Source of the DNA: Patescibacteria group bacterium | GTDB taxonomy: Bacteria > Patescibacteriota > Patescibacteriia > WFTA01 > S139-112 | Assembly (NCBI GenBank): GCA_015485715.1 | Contig: WFTA01000034.1 | Location: 1-16,247 of the forward strand | DNA length: 16,247 bases | Direction of reading: 5' to 3' | Part shown: piece after piece, positions 13,822 to 16,247 of the stretch | Position numbering within the stretch: position 1 is the stretch's first letter | Layout: every line of letters starts with the position of its first letter | Position numbers and translations under genes: made by a program | Notes under the pieces: generated by a model | Told to the model about the DNA's origin: nothing | The model's database searches: none | What the model saw: the letters and a program-made list of their open reading frames with translations, nothing else

Positions 13822-15053
13822 AGAGGGAAGTGGGATGTGAGGGATTTGATTTCTTGGTTTATTTTCATATGCAGACTTTCGTCTTCAGGATTTTCCAGAA
13901 TATCTGCTATCCAGTTTGCTATTTGCTCCATCTCTGCTTCTTTCATACCTCTGGTGGTAAGGGCTGGAGTGCCAAGTCTGATGCCTGATGGGCGCATGGG
14001 AGACGCAGGGTCGTCTGGGATCACATTTTTGTTTACAGTGATGCCTGTTTTGTCTAGTATTTCTTGTGCTGTTTTTCCATCTATATTTTTGGACCTTAGG
14101 TCCAGAAGGAGCAGATGATTGTCTGTCTGGTGAAAGCAGATAGTAAATCCTCTTTCTCTGAATACTTTTTCCAGTGCTTTAGCATTTTTGAGAATTTGGC
14201 CGGCATACTCTTTGAATGATGGATCCATTGCTTCTTTAAAAGCTACAGCTTTTGCTGCAATAATGTTTTCATGTGGTCCTCCCTGCAGATGAGGGAATAC
14301 TGCTTTGTCTATTTTGTCTGCATATTCTTCCCTGCACATTATCATCCCGCCTCTTGGACCTCTAAGAGTTTTGTGGGTTGTGGTTGTGACAACATCAAAT
14401 ATTTCCACAGGGTTGTTTAGATGGCCTGCGGCTATAAGCCCTGCAATGTGCGCTATGTCTGCCATAGTAATGGCTCCCACCTCATCTGCTATTTGTTTTA
14501 TTTTTTGGTAATCTATTTCTCTGGAGTATGATGAGAATCCAACCAGTATTATCTTTGGTTTATGTTCTTTGGCAAGTTTTTCTATCTCATCATAGTTTAT
14601 CAGGCCTGTTTCTGGATTTGTTTTGTATCTGATGAAATTATAGATTTTAGCAGGCAGAGTGACAGGATGTCCGTGAGTTAAGTGTCCGCCGTGAGAGAGA
14701 TCCATACCAAGCACAGTATCTCCTATGTCAAGCAGAGCAGTGTAGACTGCAAGATTGGCCGGAGCACCAGATAAAGGCTGGACATTGACATGATCTGCAT
14801 TAAAAAGTTTTTTAGCCCGTTCTATGGCTATGTTTTCTATTTCATCTATGTATTGATTGCCGCCATAGTATCTTTTGCCCGGATATCCTTCAGAGTATTT
14901 ATTGGTGGTTATTGACCCAAGTGCTTCCAGAACGGCTATAGATACAAAATTTTCAGAAGGTATCATTTCCAGATTTTCCTGTTGCCTTTGAAGTTCTTTT
15001 TTTAGAAAATTATAAATGTCAGGATCACTATTTTGCAGATTTGTGTAATGCAT
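13794..15053 (-). CDS. glyA: serine hydroxymethyltransferase
   Basis: A 419-residue PLP enzyme that interconverts serine and glycine with transfer of the hydroxymethyl group to THF. Signatures are plain: LEMIPSENF (28-36), KYSEGYPGKRYYGGNQ (52-67), VQPLSGAPANLAVY (91-104), MDLSHGGHLTHG (117-128), and the PLP lysine Lys228 in VVTTTTHKTLRGPRGG. SGIRLGTPALTTRG near the C-terminus provides the carboxylate-binding Arg region. Length equals the bacterial norm. The gene follows the P-loop protein by 14 bases on the minus strand, so the two likely share a transcript. The 3' end overlaps the rightward 13321-13821 gene by 28 bases, with no room for a terminator between them. Confidence 0.96.
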   Translation of the reverse strand: MHYTNLQNSDPDIYNFLKKELQRQQENLEMIPSENFVSIAVLEALGSITTNKYSEGYPGKRYYGGNQYIDEIENIAIERAKKLFNADHVNVQPLSGAPANLAVYTALLDIGDTVLGMDLSHGGHLTHGHPVTLPAKIYNFIRYKTNPETGLINYDEIEKLAKEHKPKIILVGFSSYSREIDYQKIKQIADEVGAITMADIAHIAGLIAAGHLNNPVEIFDVVTTTTHKTLRGPRGGMIMCREEYADKIDKAVFPHLQGGPHENIIAAKAVAFKEAMDPSFKEYAGQILKNAKALEKVFRERGFTICFHQTDNHLLLLDLRSKNIDGKTAQEILDKTGITVNKNVIPDDPASPMRPSGIRLGTPALTTRGMKEAEMEQIANWIADILENPEDESLHMKINQEIKSLTSHFPLYPELSSEE

Positions 15054-15067
15054 ATTTGTATATTTAA

Positions 15068-15604
15068 TTATCGTGGCTTTCTTGTTGCTCCTTCGTTATG
15101 TATAAATACATCAGCTGCCATGACTGGATGGTCGTCAATATTGAATTTTGCATTCTCACTTTGTATAGCAACACTTATTACTTTAATATCATATAAGTGA
15201 AAACTTTCTAAAAAATTATTCAATTTATTCCTCCCTACTCTTATTAGTTCTTTTAATTGTTTTTGTGATTTCGCAGGTCCGACCATATTTAGGTCTTTGA
15301 ATATTATAACTTTGGTTTCAGGATGTATACTTATTTCTGAGGGATAAGGGTTTTCCAGTACTTCATATTGTATTCCCATTTCCATCACTTTTCCCTGCAG
15401 AGTTCCTGCAAGATAAGTTTTTCCCACATCATTACCTGCGCCAAATATGGCTACTACTACCACTCCTTTTTTGCCACCTTCTTCTGATTCCTGATCTTTT
15501 TTCAAAGATGATGTTATTGATTCTACACATTTCCCCACCCCTGTATCAAAGTCCAGAAATTCTGGCATATATAGTTGTTCTCTATGTCTTGTTATTTCAT
15601 TCAT
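15068..15604 (-). CDS. P-loop NTPase/kinase-like protein of unknown function
   Basis: A 178-residue cytoplasmic protein. VVVVAIFGAGNDVGKTYLA (48-66) is a beta strand plus P-loop; the Walker A reads AGNDVGKT (56-63), with Ala in place of the first Gly. KVIIFKDLN (98-106) could be the Walker B strand, and DIKVISVAIQSENAKF (139-154) a further core strand. The small size and layout recall nucleoside- or nucleotide-kinase-like P-loop proteins (uridine-kinase type), but no lid or base-binding motif is recognised. It is the first gene of a two-gene unit with glyA. The start ATG at 15604 is preceded by an extended -10 placed to make a leaderless mRNA. Confidence 0.65.
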   Translation of the reverse strand: MNEITRHREQLYMPEFLDFDTGVGKCVESITSSLKKDQESEEGGKKGVVVVAIFGAGNDVGKTYLAGTLQGKVMEMGIQYEVLENPYPSEISIHPETKVIIFKDLNMVGPAKSQKQLKELIRVGRNKLNNFLESFHLYDIKVISVAIQSENAKFNIDDHPVMAADVFIHNEGATRKPR

Positions 15605-15610
15605 ATCTAC

Positions 15611-15639
15611 ATTTTACCAAACAAATTAGAAAAACCCAA
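15611..15639 (-). promoter_or_regulatory. candidate leaderless promoter of the P-loop-glyA unit
   Basis: On the minus strand, TTGGGT (15639-15634), 17 bases, then TGG-TAAAAT, an extended -10 (TAAAAT at 15616-15611). Six bases separate the -10 from the ATG at 15604, so the predicted +1 is the A of the start codon. The gene has no Shine-Dalgarno, which fits leaderless initiation. Confidence 0.45.
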
Positions 15640-15787
15640 GATTTTGACTATTTATAATATTTTTGATATTTTATTATAGTAATTAGTGTTGATGAATTTC
15701 TATTTTCTGTTGTCCTGTTATACGATTCCTAATAAGATGATGAAACAGATTACAGAGGTTATATTGTTGAAAATTAAATATTTTAAA

Positions 15788-15820
15788 CCTTCTGGTCAAG
15801 TCAGAAGATGACAAAAAGAG
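15788..15820. repeat. degenerate REP right half
   Basis: CTTCTG (15789-15794) pairs with CAGAAG (15802-15807) around GTCAAGT, followed by ATGACAAAAAGAG. This mirrors the right half of the array units (stem, TCAAG loop, stem, AATGACAAAGGAGAG), so it is a diverged solo copy. Confidence 0.45.
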
Positions 15821-15897
15821 AGTTTCGTTTTGAAAATTGAAAAATTTATATTAGTATTTCGGATTTCGGATTTAGAATTTAGTATTTATTATATTAT

Positions 15898-15920
15898 GGT
15901 GGGTTGGCCGAGTTGGTCCA
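15898..15920 (+). pseudogene. 5' fragment of tRNA-Ser
   Basis: These 23 bases are identical to the acceptor strand and D-arm of the intact tRNA-Ser (15992-16014). The identity extends 4 bases upstream, giving a 27-bp direct repeat (15894-15920 and 15988-16014). It breaks inside the D-arm and continues into a hairpin repeat. It cannot form a tRNA. Confidence 0.85.
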
Positions 15921-15947
15921 CCCCGTCATACGACAGGGTATCCAGTC
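15921..15947. repeat. REP-like left half fused to the tRNA fragment
   Basis: CCCCGTC-ATAC-GACAGGG followed by TATCCAGTC closely follows the left half of the array unit at 12571 (CCCCCGACAACAATCGGG then TAATCCAG). It begins exactly where the tRNA-Ser identity ends. Confidence 0.6.
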
Positions 15948-15991
15948 TCGATATTTAATAATAATTAGTTGTTTAAAAAAAATCATGTTAT

Positions 15992-16081
15992 GGTGGGTTG
16001 GCCGAGTTGGTCCAAGGCAGCGGATTGCTAATCCGTGCCCCGGAAACGGGGCCGTGGGTTCGAATCCCACACCCACCGCCA
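15992..16081 (+). tRNA. tRNA-Ser(GCT) with encoded CCA
   Basis: A complete type II tRNA. The acceptor pairs GGTGGGT (15992-15998) with ACCCACC (16071-16077). The D-arm is GCCGAGTTGGTCCAAGGC. The anticodon stem GCGGA/TCCGT encloses TTGCTAA, with anticodon GCT at 16027-16029 (reads AGC/AGU). The long variable arm GCCCCG-GAAA-CGGGGC (16037-16052) marks it as serine. The T-arm is GTGGG-TTCGAAT-CCCAC. The discriminator is G and CCA is encoded (16079-16081). Partial copies flank it on both sides. Confidence 0.97.
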
Positions 16082-16122
16082 TAACGTTGTTATATCTACT
16101 AACATAATCTTCAAACAAACCA

Positions 16123-16189
16123 GTTGGGTTCGCTCTGATATACATCAGGGTGCGCCGATGCATATCGGGGCGAATCCCACACCCACCGC
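16123..16189 (+). pseudogene. 3' fragment of tRNA-Ser with a hairpin insertion in the T-loop
   Basis: CGAATCCCACACCCACCGC (16171-16189) is identical to the T-arm/acceptor end of the intact tRNA (16061-16079). The matching 5' T-arm strand, GTTGGGTTCG (16123-16132, one extra T), lies 38 bases upstream. The tRNA remnant therefore appears split between TTCG and CGAAT by an inserted element. The 5' two-thirds of the tRNA is absent. Confidence 0.65.
16133..16170. repeat. double-hairpin element inside the tRNA remnant
   Basis: CTGAT-ATAC-ATCAG and CCGAT-GCAT-ATCGG are two perfect small hairpins joined by GGTGCG. With the flanking TTCG/CGAA the whole makes a larger foldback. It differs from the REP family of the array and looks like a second hairpin-repeat family. 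Confidence 0.55.
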
Positions 16190-16202
16190 AGCAAATTTTC
16201 CC

Positions 16203-16247
16203 TTGCCACGCCGTAGCTTTAGCGAAGGTGGGATTGCCTCGCTGTAG
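16203..16247. repeat. GC-richer repeat-like sequence at the window edge
   Basis: TTGCCACGCCGTAGC and GCGAAGGTGG around TTTA form an imperfect foldback, followed by a second GC-rich stretch (TTGCCTCGCTGTAG) cut by the edge. The composition differs from surrounding DNA and resembles dispersed palindromic repeats. Confidence 0.35.

Larger units (their letters stand above)
15605..15891. other. gene-free AT-rich region before the tRNA cluster
   Basis: No gene is seen. It holds the minus-strand promoter at its left end, a degenerate REP right half at about 15788-15820, and an AT-rich run with TTCGGATTTCGGATT short repeats just before the tRNA fragment. Confidence 0.55.

Noticed and set aside
15894..16014. 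attL/attR pair of an integrated element at tRNA-Ser
   Set aside because: The 27-bp direct repeats are only 94 bp apart, with no integrase or cargo between them.
15894..16163. Open frames on both strands across the tRNA region
   Set aside because: They are accidental readings of the tRNA-Ser gene and its fragments.

Overview
The window reads as a piece of an AT-rich, gene-dense bacterial chromosome with a reduced, streamlined gene set. The best guess is a member of the Candidate Phyla Radiation (Patescibacteria). Pointers are an aspartyl-tRNA synthetase that lacks the bacterial insertion (GAD) domain, a six-helix half-size MFS protein, divergent versions of housekeeping enzymes, almost no Shine-Dalgarno sequences, very tight or overlapping gene junctions, and intergenic REP-type hairpins. 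TGA ends several well-recognised genes (asnS, scpB, the COG2426 gene), so this is not a TGA-recoding lineage. The phylum call is inference from gene style; no rRNA is present to settle it.

Layout. 1-88: tail of an unidentified upstream gene. 214-1878: a DHH/DHHA1 phosphoesterase followed 6 bases later by a divergent HAM1/ITPase-like protein. 1925-4039: a secreted subtilisin-like protease with a low-complexity linker and a C-terminal beta-rich domain. 4094-7335: pterin-4a-carbinolamine dehydratase, asparaginyl-tRNA synthetase and aspartyl-tRNA synthetase. 7336-7527: a long imperfect inverted repeat that can fold as a three-way junction. 7528-8154: half-size MFS protein. 8176-10007: YbaK-type deacylase, scpA and scpB, joined by TAATATG stop/start junctions. 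10138-11485: a D,D-carboxypeptidase and a COG2426 small membrane protein, again joined by TAATATG. 11470-12318 (minus): folD, overlapping its convergent neighbour. 12319-13320: a 1-kb gene-free stretch with a tandem REP-like array of about 100-bp period, and a perfect 30-bp palindrome beside a candidate promoter. 13321-13821: a membrane-anchored unknown. 13794-15604 (minus): glyA and an upstream P-loop protein, with a candidate leaderless promoter. 15605-16247: a tRNA-Ser(GCT) gene flanked by a 5' fragment and a 3' fragment of itself, both invaded by hairpin repeats, then further repeat sequence to the edge.

How the genes fit together. FolD and GlyA form the C1-folate core (serine to glycine, then methylene- to formyl-THF). 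AsnRS, AspRS, the YbaK-type deacylase and tRNA-Ser belong to translation and its quality control. ScpA/ScpB are the SMC partners for chromosome segregation. The DHH and HAM1-like proteins look like nucleotide turnover and house-cleaning. The S8 protease, the D,D-carboxypeptidase and the small membrane proteins serve the cell surface. I see no coherent new multi-gene system. The least explained signals are non-coding: the self-nested palindrome, the three-way-junction element, the REP array and the tRNA-Ser fragments carrying hairpin insertions.
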